Shown here: piece after piece, positions 56,361 through 64,000 of the stretch
How the letters are laid out: the number at the start of each line of letters is the position of its first letter
How positions within the stretch are numbered: the stretch's first letter is position 1
Source: Rhodococcus sp. Leaf247
GTDB taxonomy: Bacteria > Actinomycetota > Actinomycetes > Mycobacteriales > Mycobacteriaceae
DNA: 64,000 nt
Direction: 5' to 3'
Assembly: GCF_001426185.1 (NCBI RefSeq)
Contig: NZ_LMRP01000002.1
Span: forward strand, 496,157-560,156
The notes under the pieces: model-generated
What the model was told of the DNA's origin: nothing
Seen by the model: the letters and a program-made list of their open reading frames with translations, nothing else
Databases searched by the model: none
Position numbers and translations under genes: made by a program

Positions 56361-57472
56361 CGCACCAGCCCTCCGACCGTCCCTTACGGATCGCTCTCCT
56401 GGGTTCGTCCAGATTCCCTATCGCACAGCCGTTCGCCGGAGGTCTCGAGGCGCACGTGTGGCATCTTGCGCACGCGTTGACCGAGCGTGGTCACGACGTG
56501 ACGCTGTTCGGGGCCGAAGGCACGTCCACGGATGTCGCGCGCGACGTCATCGAGGTGCACACCTTCCGCATGAGTCCCCACGCCCGGACCGAACACATGG
56601 GTCCGTCGTGGGTGGTGCACGAGCATCATGCGTACCTGTCGGTGATGCTCGAACTGGCCGGGCCACTGGGTGATTCGTTCGACATCATCCACAACCACAG
56701 CCTGCATTACCTCCCGATCGCGATGTCGTCGATGGTGCCTGTCCCGATGCTCACCACCCTGCACACGCCGCCCCTCGCCTGGCTCGAGTCCGCCGCCGCC
56801 GTACCGCTGAACCCCGACACCGGATATGCCGCGGTCAGCGAGTACACCGCGGAGCAGTGGCACCCCGTTGCCGGACGGATACCCGTCGTGCCGAACGGCA
56901 TCGCTCTCGACCGGTGGCCGGTGGGATCCGGGAGCGGCGGTTACGCCGTCTGGACCGGCCGACTGGTGCCCGAGAAGGGCGTCGACCTCGCGATCGACGC
57001 GGCGCGCCGCGCGGGATACCACCTGCGCATCGCCGGTCCGGCGTCCGACGAGGACTACTTCCGCACCGCCGTCGAGCCGCGCCTGGGCAACGGGGTGACC
57101 TACGAGGGCCACCTCGTGCAGAAGGAACTCGCCGACCTCGTCGGCGGCGCCTCGGTGGCGTTGGTGACGCCGCAGTGGGACGAGCCGTACGGACTCGTCG
57201 TCGCCGAAGCCCTGGCCTGCGGCACCCCCGTCGCCGCCTTCGAGCGCGGCGGCATCCCCGAGATCCTCGACGAGACCTGCGGACGCATGGTGCCCGCGGA
57301 CGACATCGATGCTCTCGCCCACGCCATCGACGCCGCTGCGGCTCTTCCGCGATCCGCGGCGCGGGCACGCGCCGAGCTGGTGTGCTCGGACATCCGGATG
57401 GTCGACAGCTACCTCGACCTCTATCGCAGCGTGCTCGACGCGTCGAGCAAATCAGCGCGCGTACCGGTGTGA
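56357..57472 (+). CDS. Family 4 glycosyltransferase
   Basis: The 371-residue enzyme is a standard retaining GT-B transferase of family 4. It has the N-terminal acceptor loop RFPIAQPFAGGLEAHVWHLAHALTERGHDVTLF, FDIIHNHSLHYLP, a GRLVPEKGVDLAIDAA hinge and the donor site TPQWDEPYGLVVAEALACGTPVAAFERGGIPEIL with the key E-x7-E pair. It would add a sugar from a UDP- or GDP-sugar to a lipid or glycan acceptor. GTG start overlaps the preceding stop by four bases. Confidence 0.92.
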   Translation: MTHQPSDRPLRIALLGSSRFPIAQPFAGGLEAHVWHLAHALTERGHDVTLFGAEGTSTDVARDVIEVHTFRMSPHARTEHMGPSWVVHEHHAYLSVMLELAGPLGDSFDIIHNHSLHYLPIAMSSMVPVPMLTTLHTPPLAWLESAAAVPLNPDTGYAAVSEYTAEQWHPVAGRIPVVPNGIALDRWPVGSGSGGYAVWTGRLVPEKGVDLAIDAARRAGYHLRIAGPASDEDYFRTAVEPRLGNGVTYEGHLVQKELADLVGGASVALVTPQWDEPYGLVVAEALACGTPVAAFERGGIPEILDETCGRMVPADDIDALAHAIDAAAALPRSAARARAELVCSDIRMVDSYLDLYRSVLDASSKSARVPV

Positions 57473-58452
57473 TCGGGTACTACGTCCACCACCACGGAGT
57501 CGGTCACCTGACCCGAGCGCGGTCGGTCGCGAAGCACCTGTCCGGGCCCGTGACGGTGCTGTCGTCCCGTCCGCGCCCGGCCGACATCACCCCGTTCGCC
57601 GACTGGGTCGACCTGCCGATGGACACCGGCGACGACGCGTCGGATCCGACTGCGGGCGGGGTGCTGCACTGGGCGCCCACCCGCGTGCCGGGCATGACGT
57701 CCCGCATGGCGTTGCTTGCGGAGTGGGTCGGGAACCATCGTCCCGCCGCCATGGTCGTCGACGTCTCCGTCGAGGTGTCGATGTTCGTGCGGCTCATGGG
57801 GATTCCCGTGGTCGTGTTCGCGATGCCGGGAGAGCGCACCGATGCACCGCACCTCATGGCCTACCGCATCGCCGATCGCATCGTCGCTCCGTGGTCGGAC
57901 GCGGTGTACCGCCCCGACTGGCTCGCCGACGTCGACGACAAGACGACCTACACGGGATCCATCAGCCGGCACGCCGACCGCACCGACGGGGCGACGACGC
58001 GTGACGACGCATCGGTGGCCGTCCTGGCCGGCGCCGGCGGTTCGCAGGTCACCACCGACTACCTCGATCTGGTCGGGAACCACACCCCCGAGCTGTCGTG
58101 GCGCGGCATCGGCATCCCCGGAACGCCGTGGGTCGACGACGTCTGGCCGACGCTGACATCGGCCGGGGTCGTGGTCACCCATGCCGGGCAGAACGCCGTC
58201 GCCGACGTGGCGGCATCGGGCGCACCGACCGTGGTGATCGCCGAGAACCGCCCGTACGGTGAGCAACTCGCCACGGCGCGCGCTCTCGGGCAGGCCGGTC
58301 TCGCCGTGGCGCTCGACGCCTGGCCGGCTCCCGACGAATGGCCCGACATCATGGACCGAGTCCGCTCGATGTCGGGCGACATCCGCGTGGCGACACGGGT
58401 CGACGGCGCCGCCGCCCGTGCCGCAGCGGCCGTCGACGAGGTTCTGGCATGA
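57469..58452 (+). CDS. MurG/GT28-like glycosyltransferase
   Basis: The 327-residue protein has the GT-B fold of the MurG-related family 28: IGYYVHHHGVGHLTRARSVAKHL at the N-terminus and, in the donor domain, AGVVVTHAGQNAVADVAASGAPTVVIAENRPYGEQLATARALGQAGLA. The HAGQN motif replaces the HxGxxT of MurG. The acceptor is unknown. It overlaps both neighbours by four bases, placing it as third of four transferases in the plus-strand operon. Confidence 0.85.
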   Translation: MIGYYVHHHGVGHLTRARSVAKHLSGPVTVLSSRPRPADITPFADWVDLPMDTGDDASDPTAGGVLHWAPTRVPGMTSRMALLAEWVGNHRPAAMVVDVSVEVSMFVRLMGIPVVVFAMPGERTDAPHLMAYRIADRIVAPWSDAVYRPDWLADVDDKTTYTGSISRHADRTDGATTRDDASVAVLAGAGGSQVTTDYLDLVGNHTPELSWRGIGIPGTPWVDDVWPTLTSAGVVVTHAGQNAVADVAASGAPTVVIAENRPYGEQLATARALGQAGLAVALDAWPAPDEWPDIMDRVRSMSGDIRVATRVDGAAARAAAAVDEVLA

Positions 58453-59243
58453 CGCTGGCGGTCATCACGATCGTCTCCGGGCGGGCAGAGCACCTGGCCG
58501 CGCAGCGCCGCGGACTCGCCCTGAGTTCTCGACCGGCCGATGCGCACGTCGTGGTCTCGATGGGCGATCCGTCGGTGGTCGACGCGACCGTGACCGTTCC
58601 GCGGACCGGCCGGCCTCTCCCCCTCGCGCAAGCACGCAACACCGGCGCCCGGCTGGCCATCGACGCGGGCGCCGATGTGCTGGTGTTCCTGGACGTCGAC
58701 TGCATACCGGGGCCGGACCTCATCGGTCTCTACGCCGAGCACGCACGGGACGGCGCCGTGCTCTGCGGGCCCGTGACCTACCTGCCTGACGCCAGCGTTC
58801 GAGCCGACGCGTTGGGCCCGTGGACCGATCCGCATGCAGCCCGGCCCGATCCGGCACCGGGACACGTCGAGCGCGGCACGAACTGGGACCTGTTCTGGTC
58901 ACTGTCGTTCGCCGTCACCGCGACCACGTGGACCACCCTCGGCGGCTTCTGCGAGGAGTACTCCGGCTACGGCGGCGAAGACACCGACTTCGGCCGAGTC
59001 GCCGAACGATCCGGCCACGACCTGCTGTGGATCGGCGGCGCCCACGCCTACCACCAGTGGCATCCGGTGTCGTCCCCACCGGTCGAACACCTCGACGACA
59101 TCGTCAGCAACGCCGCCGTCTTCCACCGACGATGGGGGCACTGGCCGATGCTGGGCTGGCTGACCGCCTTCCGCGAGCGCGGCCTCCTCGACTGGACACC
59201 CGAAGGTTCTACGATCGGACGATGCCCGACACCCGCACCCTGA
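58449..59243 (+). CDS. Family 2 glycosyltransferase, galactosyltransferase-like
   Basis: This 264-residue GT-A enzyme has LPLAQARNTGARLAIDAGADVLVFLDVDCIPGPD with the DxD motif, and a C-terminal galactosyltransferase-like motif GFCEEYSGYGGEDTDFGRVAERSGHDLLWIGGAHAYHQWH. It resembles the GT2 enzyme of the opposite operon in this C-terminal signature. The ATG overlaps the preceding stop by four bases; the 3' end overlaps the next gene by 22 bases. Confidence 0.88.
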   Translation: MTLAVITIVSGRAEHLAAQRRGLALSSRPADAHVVVSMGDPSVVDATVTVPRTGRPLPLAQARNTGARLAIDAGADVLVFLDVDCIPGPDLIGLYAEHARDGAVLCGPVTYLPDASVRADALGPWTDPHAARPDPAPGHVERGTNWDLFWSLSFAVTATTWTTLGGFCEEYSGYGGEDTDFGRVAERSGHDLLWIGGAHAYHQWHPVSSPPVEHLDDIVSNAAVFHRRWGHWPMLGWLTAFRERGLLDWTPEGSTIGRCPTPAP

Positions 59244-59719
59244 TCCTGATGCGCCACGGCAAGTCCTCGTACCCCGACGGGGTGGACGACCACGACCGAC
59301 CGCTGGACGATCGTGGGCGTCGTCAAGCGGCGGCGGCGGGCGACTGGATCCGGAAAACTGTGGGCACCGTCGACGCCGTCATCTGCTCGACGGCCATCCG
59401 CACACGTCAGACCTTCGAGCGGACCGGTGTCACCGCGGACGTGCGGTTCGAGGGCTCGCTGTACGGCGGATCGCCCGACGACATCCTCGGTGAGATCACC
59501 ACCGCGGACGCGTCGGCAAGGATCGTGCTGGTGGTCGGGCACGCACCCGGAATCCCCTTCACCGCACTGGAACTCGCGGACGATGTGGATTCCGAGGCGG
59601 GCCGCTGGATCAGGTCGGGTTTCCCGACGTCGGCGATGGCCGTCCTCGAGACGACCGGCGACTGGACGGACCTCGGCCGCGGCGGCGCTCGCCTGACTCA
59701 CGCACTCCGCGTCGACTGA
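59222..59719 (+). CDS. SixA-like histidine phosphatase
   Basis: The 165-residue protein belongs to the histidine phosphatase superfamily, SixA branch. Its active motif is LILMRHGKSSYPDG near the N-terminus, with the second histidine in VLVVGHAPGIPFTALEL. It may remove phosphate from a phosphohistidine protein or from a small phosphate ester. It overlaps the end of the GT2 gene by 22 bases in another frame, so it is probably part of the glycan operon, and its own 3' end overlaps the convergent SDR gene by 22 bases. A role in that operon could be phosphate release from a sugar intermediate. Confidence 0.88.
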   Translation: MPDTRTLILMRHGKSSYPDGVDDHDRPLDDRGRRQAAAAGDWIRKTVGTVDAVICSTAIRTRQTFERTGVTADVRFEGSLYGGSPDDILGEITTADASARIVLVVGHAPGIPFTALELADDVDSEAGRWIRSGFPTSAMAVLETTGDWTDLGRGGARLTHALRVD

Positions 59720-60594
59720 TCCTTCTCGACCACCGCTCGGTTGCGGGCACTCTCGGAGCGTCCGAGGGCCTTCACCTCGGCGTCCATCTTCGGGAGGATG
59801 CGGGGAACGTGGCGCAGCGTCGTGTACTCGCCGAGGCGCGTCGTCAGGACGGACCGCGCCCAGCCGATACCGCCGACGATGCCGGGAACGTAGACGCGGC
59901 GTGACCGCTTCTCGATCGCGCGGACGAACGCGTCGACACACGCCTCGACCGGCAGCGTCTTGCCCAGTGGCCAGGGCAGGACCGCGAGGAGATCCTGGAA
60001 CGCGGACAGGTCGGACTTGGCGTCCTGCACCAACGGGGTGTCGATCCACGCCATGTGTGCGGAGCCGACGTCGACTCCCTGGTACTTCACCTCGAGTCGC
60101 AACGCGTTGGCGAAGTGCTCGGCTCCCGCCTTGCTCGCGTTGTACGAGGCGAGTCCGGGGCAGGCGGTGAAGGCGGCGAGCGAGGACACGACGAGCACGT
60201 ATCCCTTGCGCTCGATCAGCGACGGCAGCGCTGCCCGGACGGTGTGGAAGACGCCGGTCGTGTTGATGTCGATGACGCGCTTGAAGGTCTCGGGATCGAC
60301 GTTCAGCACCGATCCGTAGCTCGAGATGCCGGCGTTGGCGAGCACGACGTCGATGCCACCGAAACGCTCGATGCCGGTGTCCACCGCATGCTGCATCTGT
60401 GCGAGATCACGAACGTCGGCGCGGACGCCGACAGCGATGTCTCCGAGGTCGGCGACCAGCGCAGCGAGGGGGGCCTCGTCGACATCGGTCAGGACCAGCC
60501 GAGCACCCTTGGCGGCGAGTGCCCGTGCGGTCGCCTCACCGATACCGCGTCCTGCGCCGGTGATGAGTACGACCTTGTTGCCGATGCTGACCAT
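59698..60594 (-). CDS. Short-chain dehydrogenase/reductase
   Basis: This 298-residue NAD(P)-dependent enzyme has the classical SDR motifs: TGAGRGIGEATARAL for cofactor binding, NAGIS, and the catalytic VVSSLAAFTACPGLASYNASKAG (Ser, Tyr, Lys). The extra 40 residues at the C-terminus (GWARSVLTTRLGEYTTLRHVPRI) are like SDRs of mycobacteria acting on lipids or sterols. Substrate unknown. AGGAGG precedes the ATG. It is divergent from the VOC protein, sharing a region with two gtacctgt repeats and a palindrome, and its end overlaps the SixA-like gene. Confidence 0.92.
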   Translation of the reverse strand: MVSIGNKVVLITGAGRGIGEATARALAAKGARLVLTDVDEAPLAALVADLGDIAVGVRADVRDLAQMQHAVDTGIERFGGIDVVLANAGISSYGSVLNVDPETFKRVIDINTTGVFHTVRAALPSLIERKGYVLVVSSLAAFTACPGLASYNASKAGAEHFANALRLEVKYQGVDVGSAHMAWIDTPLVQDAKSDLSAFQDLLAVLPWPLGKTLPVEACVDAFVRAIEKRSRRVYVPGIVGGIGWARSVLTTRLGEYTTLRHVPRILPKMDAEVKALGRSESARNRAVVEKDQSTRSA

Positions 60595-60629
60595 GAGAAG
60601 TCCTCCTGTGACGAGTTGTGCGGGTCACA

Positions 60630-60689
60630 GTACCTGTTACTCCGGTTTGCACCTAAGAATGTCGGACCAGAGGACTGTACCTGTCCTCT
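60630..60689. promoter_or_regulatory. Operator-like repeats in the SDR/VOC divergent region
   Basis: An inverted repeat agaggac and gtcctct with a seven-base centre lies at 60669-60689; the octamer gtacctgt occurs in its centre and again about 40 bases before it, in cagtacctgttact. Two similar sites between divergent genes suggest one regulator for both SDR and VOC genes. No regulator gene is adjacent. Confidence 0.5.
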
Positions 60690-60739
60690 ATCCGCGGCAA
60701 GGTACTCGTCATCACCCGCACACACCGCCAGGAGCAGTC

Positions 60740-61117
60740 ATGACCGCAACGCTGACCATGGAGATCCAACTCGTCATGCTTCCCGTCGCCGACGTCGACA
60801 GGGCGAAAGCGTTCTACACCGGCATCGGCTTCCACGCCGACCACGACGCGAGCCCGTTCCCTGACATGCGCTACGTGCAGCTGACCCCACCGGGCTCCGC
60901 ATGCTCGATCGCGATCGGGAAGAACATCACGACCGCCGTCCCCGGCTCCGTCGAGGGGATGCTCGTCGTCGTGCAGGACGCGGAGGCCGCGCGGGAGATG
61001 TTGCTGGCAGCCGGAGTCGAGGCCACCCCCGTGAAGGACGAGGGGTGGGGTCTGTTCACCTACTTCGCCGACCCGGACGGCAACAGGTGGTCCGTGCAGC
61101 AGTTGCCTGTGGGCTGA
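60740..61117 (+). CDS. VOC/glyoxalase family protein
   Basis: The 125-residue protein has the vicinal-oxygen-chelate fold: IQLVMLPVADVDRAKAFYTGIGFHADHD, VQLTPPGSACSIAIG and FTYFADPDGNRWSVQQLP with the usual glutamine/aspartate positions. Such proteins include glyoxalase I, dioxygenases and antibiotic-binding proteins; this short single-unit form is often uncharacterised. GGAG precedes the ATG at 60740. It is divergent from the SDR gene. Confidence 0.9.
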   Translation: MTATLTMEIQLVMLPVADVDRAKAFYTGIGFHADHDASPFPDMRYVQLTPPGSACSIAIGKNITTAVPGSVEGMLVVVQDAEAAREMLLAAGVEATPVKDEGWGLFTYFADPDGNRWSVQQLPVG

Positions 61118-61240
61118 GCAAGGGTCCGGGCGGGCCCGATGGTGGGTCCGCCCAACCTTCTCTCGAGGGCCGCTCCCGGGCGATTCGCCGGATTAGGCTG
61201 CGCCGAAGTCGGCAGGCATGCCGGTCGGACGGGGGCGGCA

Positions 61241-62590
61241 GTGACGGAGACCGAGAATCGGACCGAGCGCGGTACGGCGGCGACGCGAGCACCGCGGTGG
61301 CGCACGATCGGCGCGCGGCGCGACTCCTTCACACTCCCGTACGGGTGGGGACCCGCGATCGTGCTGGTGCTGGTCTCGCTCGTGGACCGCATCGAGTTCA
61401 GCCTGGTCGCCGCCGTGCTGCCGCAGCTGCAGGCGGAGTTCGGCTTCGGCGACACGGCCGCCGGCTCGATCCCCACCGCGGCCGCCGTCGCCGCGGGCCT
61501 GCTCGCGATGCCCGCCGCCTACCTCGCCGACCGCCACGACCGCGGACGCATCATCACCGTCGTCGTCTTCCTGTGGGCCCTGGCCACCGTCGGATCGGCC
61601 CTCGCACCGACCTTCGCGATCTTCTACCTCGTGCGCATGGGCCTGGCCGCCGCCGAGGCCATCGACAACCCGGCCAGCGCCAGCATGCTCGCCGACTTCC
61701 ACCCGCCCGCGACCCGCCCGACGGCCTTCGGCTGGTGGCGCACCGCGGCCTACCTCGGCGGCGCCGGGATCGTGCTGGGTGGCGTACTCGCCGAGTGGCT
61801 CGGGTGGCGCGGCGCCTTCCTCGTCATGGCGATTCCCGGTGTGGTGGTCGCCGTCCTGATGTCGCGAGTGCGGGAACCCGAACGGGGGTACGCCGACAGA
61901 CTGGCCGCGGGCAGCGCGGACACGCCCGCGCCGGAGGCCACCACCGATCCGATGCCGGTCCAACTTCGCCGCGTCGCGCCCATCCGCACCCTGTGGTTCA
62001 CGGGCGGCGCGCTCACCGTCATGAGTCTCGCGGTCGGCGGCCTGACGTTCTGGGTGCCCAGCCTGCTGCAACGTCGCTTCGGCCTGGGCGAGGCGGCCGC
62101 CGCCTCCGCGGGCGGTGGACTGACGCTCGTCGGCATCGTCGGCGGCACCCTCGTGGGCTCCCTGCTCACCCGACGCACTCCGATCGCGACGCCGTCGCAG
62201 TGGCGAGTCCTGGTCGGCGGCTCGGGGATCCTGCTGGGTACCGCTGCCATGGCGGGCGCACTCGCGTCCGAGAGCTGGCTGCCCTTCACCGTGCTGCTCA
62301 CCGTGTTCGGCTTCTTCACCGCCTGGGCGATCCCCACACTCACCTCGTGCGTCGCCGACGTGCTCGCCCCGCGCGACCGAGGACTGGGTTACGGACTGCT
62401 GCAGATCGCCGCGACCGTGGGCGGCGCCGTCGGACCGCTCCTCGTCGGCGCGGTGTCCGACGCGTACGGCTCCCTCACCACCGGCATGGTTCCGCTGCTG
62501 CCCCTGCTGCTGATCGGAGGCGTGCTCGCCCTCTGCGCCTACCCGTACGTGTCGCCGGACGCACAGCGGGTGTTGGACGGCGTGGCCTGA
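61241..62590 (+). CDS. MFS transporter
   Basis: The 449-residue protein has twelve hydrophobic segments and the major facilitator motif AAYLADRHDRGRIITVVVFLWA after helix 2. The aspartate/arginine at the first helix (VDRIEFSLVAAVLPQLQAEFGF) is typical of organic-anion or sugar transporters (Spinster-like group). A GTG at 61241 (VTETENRTERG) is preferred; the frame is open a further 34 codons upstream but without transporter character. It is transcribed with the VOC and lipoprotein genes in one direction, though gaps of about 120 and 64 bases leave operon status open. Confidence 0.88.
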   Translation: MTETENRTERGTAATRAPRWRTIGARRDSFTLPYGWGPAIVLVLVSLVDRIEFSLVAAVLPQLQAEFGFGDTAAGSIPTAAAVAAGLLAMPAAYLADRHDRGRIITVVVFLWALATVGSALAPTFAIFYLVRMGLAAAEAIDNPASASMLADFHPPATRPTAFGWWRTAAYLGGAGIVLGGVLAEWLGWRGAFLVMAIPGVVVAVLMSRVREPERGYADRLAAGSADTPAPEATTDPMPVQLRRVAPIRTLWFTGGALTVMSLAVGGLTFWVPSLLQRRFGLGEAAAASAGGGLTLVGIVGGTLVGSLLTRRTPIATPSQWRVLVGGSGILLGTAAMAGALASESWLPFTVLLTVFGFFTAWAIPTLTSCVADVLAPRDRGLGYGLLQIAATVGGAVGPLLVGAVSDAYGSLTTGMVPLLPLLLIGGVLALCAYPYVSPDAQRVLDGVA

Positions 62591-62654
62591 CGCGCCCCTG
62601 CCCGCCCCCTCGTGTTCGCCCGTCTGTCAGGGCGGCGCGATAGCGTCCCGCACC

Positions 62655-63746
62655 ATGCGACTCACCCGCGTGCTTCTCGCCGCGTCCGTCCTGACGATCA
62701 CCGCCTGCAGCGCGCCTGCCGCCGACGAGCCGCCCGGTGACCCGCGTACCGTCCGCGTCGCGACGTACAACGCCAGCATGAACCGCCCCGCCGCCGGCGA
62801 TCTGGTCGCCGCACTGCGGTCCGGAACGGATCCGCAGATCCGGTCGGTGGCCGACGTCGTTCAGCGCAACGCCCCGGACATGCTGCTGCTCAACGAGTTC
62901 GACTACTCCGACGGCGCCGTCGACCTCTTCCGCGACAACTACCTCGCCGTCGGCGACGCACCGATCGACTACCCGTTCGCATACACGGCGCCCGTCAACA
63001 CCGGCGAGCCGTCCGGGCTCGACCTCGACGGCGACGGGCGGTCCGACGGACCGAACGACGCCTGGGGCTTCGGGCAGTTCCCCGGCCAGTACGGCATGGT
63101 CGTCCTCTCCAAGTTCCCGCTCGACGCCGCCGCGGTCCGCACGTTCCAGACCTTCCGCTGGGCCGACATGCCCGACAACCTGCTGCCGCGCGAGTACTAC
63201 GGCGCGAACTCGGATGCGCTGCGCCTGTCGAGCAAGTCGCACTGGGACGTGCCCGTGGACATCGACGGGCGGGTGATCCACCTGCTCGTCTCGCACCCCA
63301 CGCCGCCCTCCTTCGACGGGCCCGAGGACCGCAACGGCCGACGCAATCACGACGAGATCCGGCTCACCGCGGACTACGTCGCTGGCGCCGACTACCTCGT
63401 CGACGACACCGGACTGGCCGGCGGCCTGCCGAACGGCTCCTCGTTCGTGGTGTTGGGGGACCAGAACAGCGATCCCGTCGACGGGGACTCCTACCCGGGC
63501 GCCATCGCGCAACTCCTCGACAGCCCGGCGCTGCAGGACCCGACGCCCACCTCGCCGACCGCCGGCACCGACACGGCGGACTTCGCCGATCCCGTGCCGG
63601 GTGATCTGCGGGTGGACTACGTCCTGCCGAGCACCGATCTGACGGTCACCGGATCGGGGGTCTTCTGGCCCGCGCCGGGCGAGCCGGGCGCCGAGTTGTT
63701 GTCGGCGAGCGATCACAGATTGGTGTGGGTGGACCTGCAGGTCTGA
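62655..63746 (+). CDS. Endonuclease/exonuclease/phosphatase-fold lipoprotein
   Basis: The 363-residue protein has a lipoprotein signal peptide (LLAASVLTITACSAP; cysteine at residue 18) and an endonuclease/exonuclease/phosphatase domain. VRVATYNASMNRP carries the metal-site asparagine, PDMLLLNEFD the glutamate, GDQNSDPVDGDSY the DxN, and SDHRLVWVDLQ the terminal aspartate-histidine pair. It should be anchored outside the membrane and hydrolyse phosphodiesters, of DNA, RNA or phospholipid head groups. The insertion DLDGDGRSDGPNDAWGFGQFPGQYG is typical of large secreted members. No specificity can be read from sequence. Confidence 0.87.
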   Translation: MRLTRVLLAASVLTITACSAPAADEPPGDPRTVRVATYNASMNRPAAGDLVAALRSGTDPQIRSVADVVQRNAPDMLLLNEFDYSDGAVDLFRDNYLAVGDAPIDYPFAYTAPVNTGEPSGLDLDGDGRSDGPNDAWGFGQFPGQYGMVVLSKFPLDAAAVRTFQTFRWADMPDNLLPREYYGANSDALRLSSKSHWDVPVDIDGRVIHLLVSHPTPPSFDGPEDRNGRRNHDEIRLTADYVAGADYLVDDTGLAGGLPNGSSFVVLGDQNSDPVDGDSYPGAIAQLLDSPALQDPTPTSPTAGTDTADFADPVPGDLRVDYVLPSTDLTVTGSGVFWPAPGEPGAELLSASDHRLVWVDLQV

Positions 63747-63750
63747 CCCG

Positions 63751-64000
63751 TCAGCGCAGCAGTGCGGCCAACGCCTCGTCGGACGCACGCAGAGCGTCAC
63801 GGTCGAACGTCGATGCCGAGGACAGGATCTCGTCGGCACCGGTGCGGTCGACGAGGTCCTCGAGCCGGCTACGCACCGTCGCCGGACTGCCGTGCACGCT
63901 GCCGTCGAGGGAGCGCTGAGCCGACTCCCGAGCCCGCGGAGTGAGACCGTCGGGCATCTCGGTGACCGCCCGCAACGGGGGGAATTCCCCGGTACGGCGG
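63751..64000 (-). CDS. LLM-class flavin-dependent oxidoreductase, C-terminal part
   Basis: The gene is cut by the right edge, so only the last 83 codons are seen. They contain FPPL followed by VHGSPATVRSRLEDLVDRTGADEILSSASTFDRDALRASDEALAALL, the C-terminal signature of luciferase-like monooxygenases of the bacterial-luciferase alpha/beta group. Such enzymes use reduced FMN to oxidise diverse substrates. Its stop lies four bases from the stop of the convergent lipoprotein gene. Confidence 0.85.
   Translation of the reverse strand, partial: RRTGEFPPLRAVTEMPDGLTPRARESAQRSLDGSVHGSPATVRSRLEDLVDRTGADEILSSASTFDRDALRASDEALAALLR

Overview
The window is a very high-GC actinobacterial chromosome segment, most likely from Rhodococcus or a close mycolata relative. 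The signs are GTG starts, four-base ATGA/GTGA gene overlaps, an rpsL-rpsG-fusA-tuf string, paired DUF3558 lipoproteins, a mycofactocin-type glycosyltransferase and an acyl-CoA operon ordered as I remember Mycobacterium tuberculosis Rv0971c-Rv0976c. No phage, CRISPR, insertion sequence, tRNA or rRNA was seen.

Layout. 1-1049: start of a non-ribosomal peptide synthetase, cut by the window edge. 1596-6662: ethanolamine operon (permease, EutB, EutC, a YtcJ-type amidohydrolase). 6829-7692: an AbiEi/DUF559 gene bracketed by two hairpin direct repeats. 7714-11130: DUF779 protein, acetaldehyde dehydrogenase and a GAF-domain activator. 11240-12676: MftF-like glycosyltransferase. 13061-16195: GntR regulator, NCS1 permease and Asp/Glu/hydantoin racemase. 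16163-22328: small alarmone synthetase, GNAT, atypical MurE-like ligase, Ni/Co transporter, MFS, glutamate racemase. 22407-27854: two small genes, then the str operon. 28154-29202: two lipoproteins. 29233-39061: a translationally coupled eight-gene acyl-CoA carboxylase/dehydrogenase operon ending in its TetR gene. 39307-50593: membrane protein, MerR/aldo-keto reductase, acyltransferase, LacI/MFS, MFS, AroQ/thioesterase, PadR/DUF1707, P450/TetR. 50595-59719: two divergent glycosyltransferase operons with a WcbI-like protein. 59698-64000: SDR, VOC, MFS, secreted phosphatase/nuclease-fold lipoprotein, LLM flavoprotein fragment.

How the parts fit. EutBC splits ethanolamine to acetaldehyde and ammonia, and the nearby aldehyde dehydrogenase would take acetaldehyde to acetate. 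Both transcription units carry the same 17-base element (GTTGC-N4-ACGTTGCG on the plus strand) in the -35 region, just upstream of a TAnnnT -10. This suggests one activator, plausibly the adjacent GAF regulator, controls both. Mycofactocin serves alcohol oxidation to aldehydes in this group, so the MftF homologue next door may be functionally linked.

Other recurring themes are perfect palindromes over the promoters of local regulators (TetR, LacI, MerR, PadR), several of which would give leaderless or nearly leaderless mRNAs, and an almost regular treatment of convergent gene ends. Of eleven convergent junctions, four overlap by 22-59 bases, two abut, and five hold a long-stem palindrome. Two of those palindromes are copies of one repeat. 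The least explained parts are the WcbI/glycosyltransferase island, the repeat-bracketed AbiEi gene and the MurE-like ligase lacking the diaminopimelate-binding motif.
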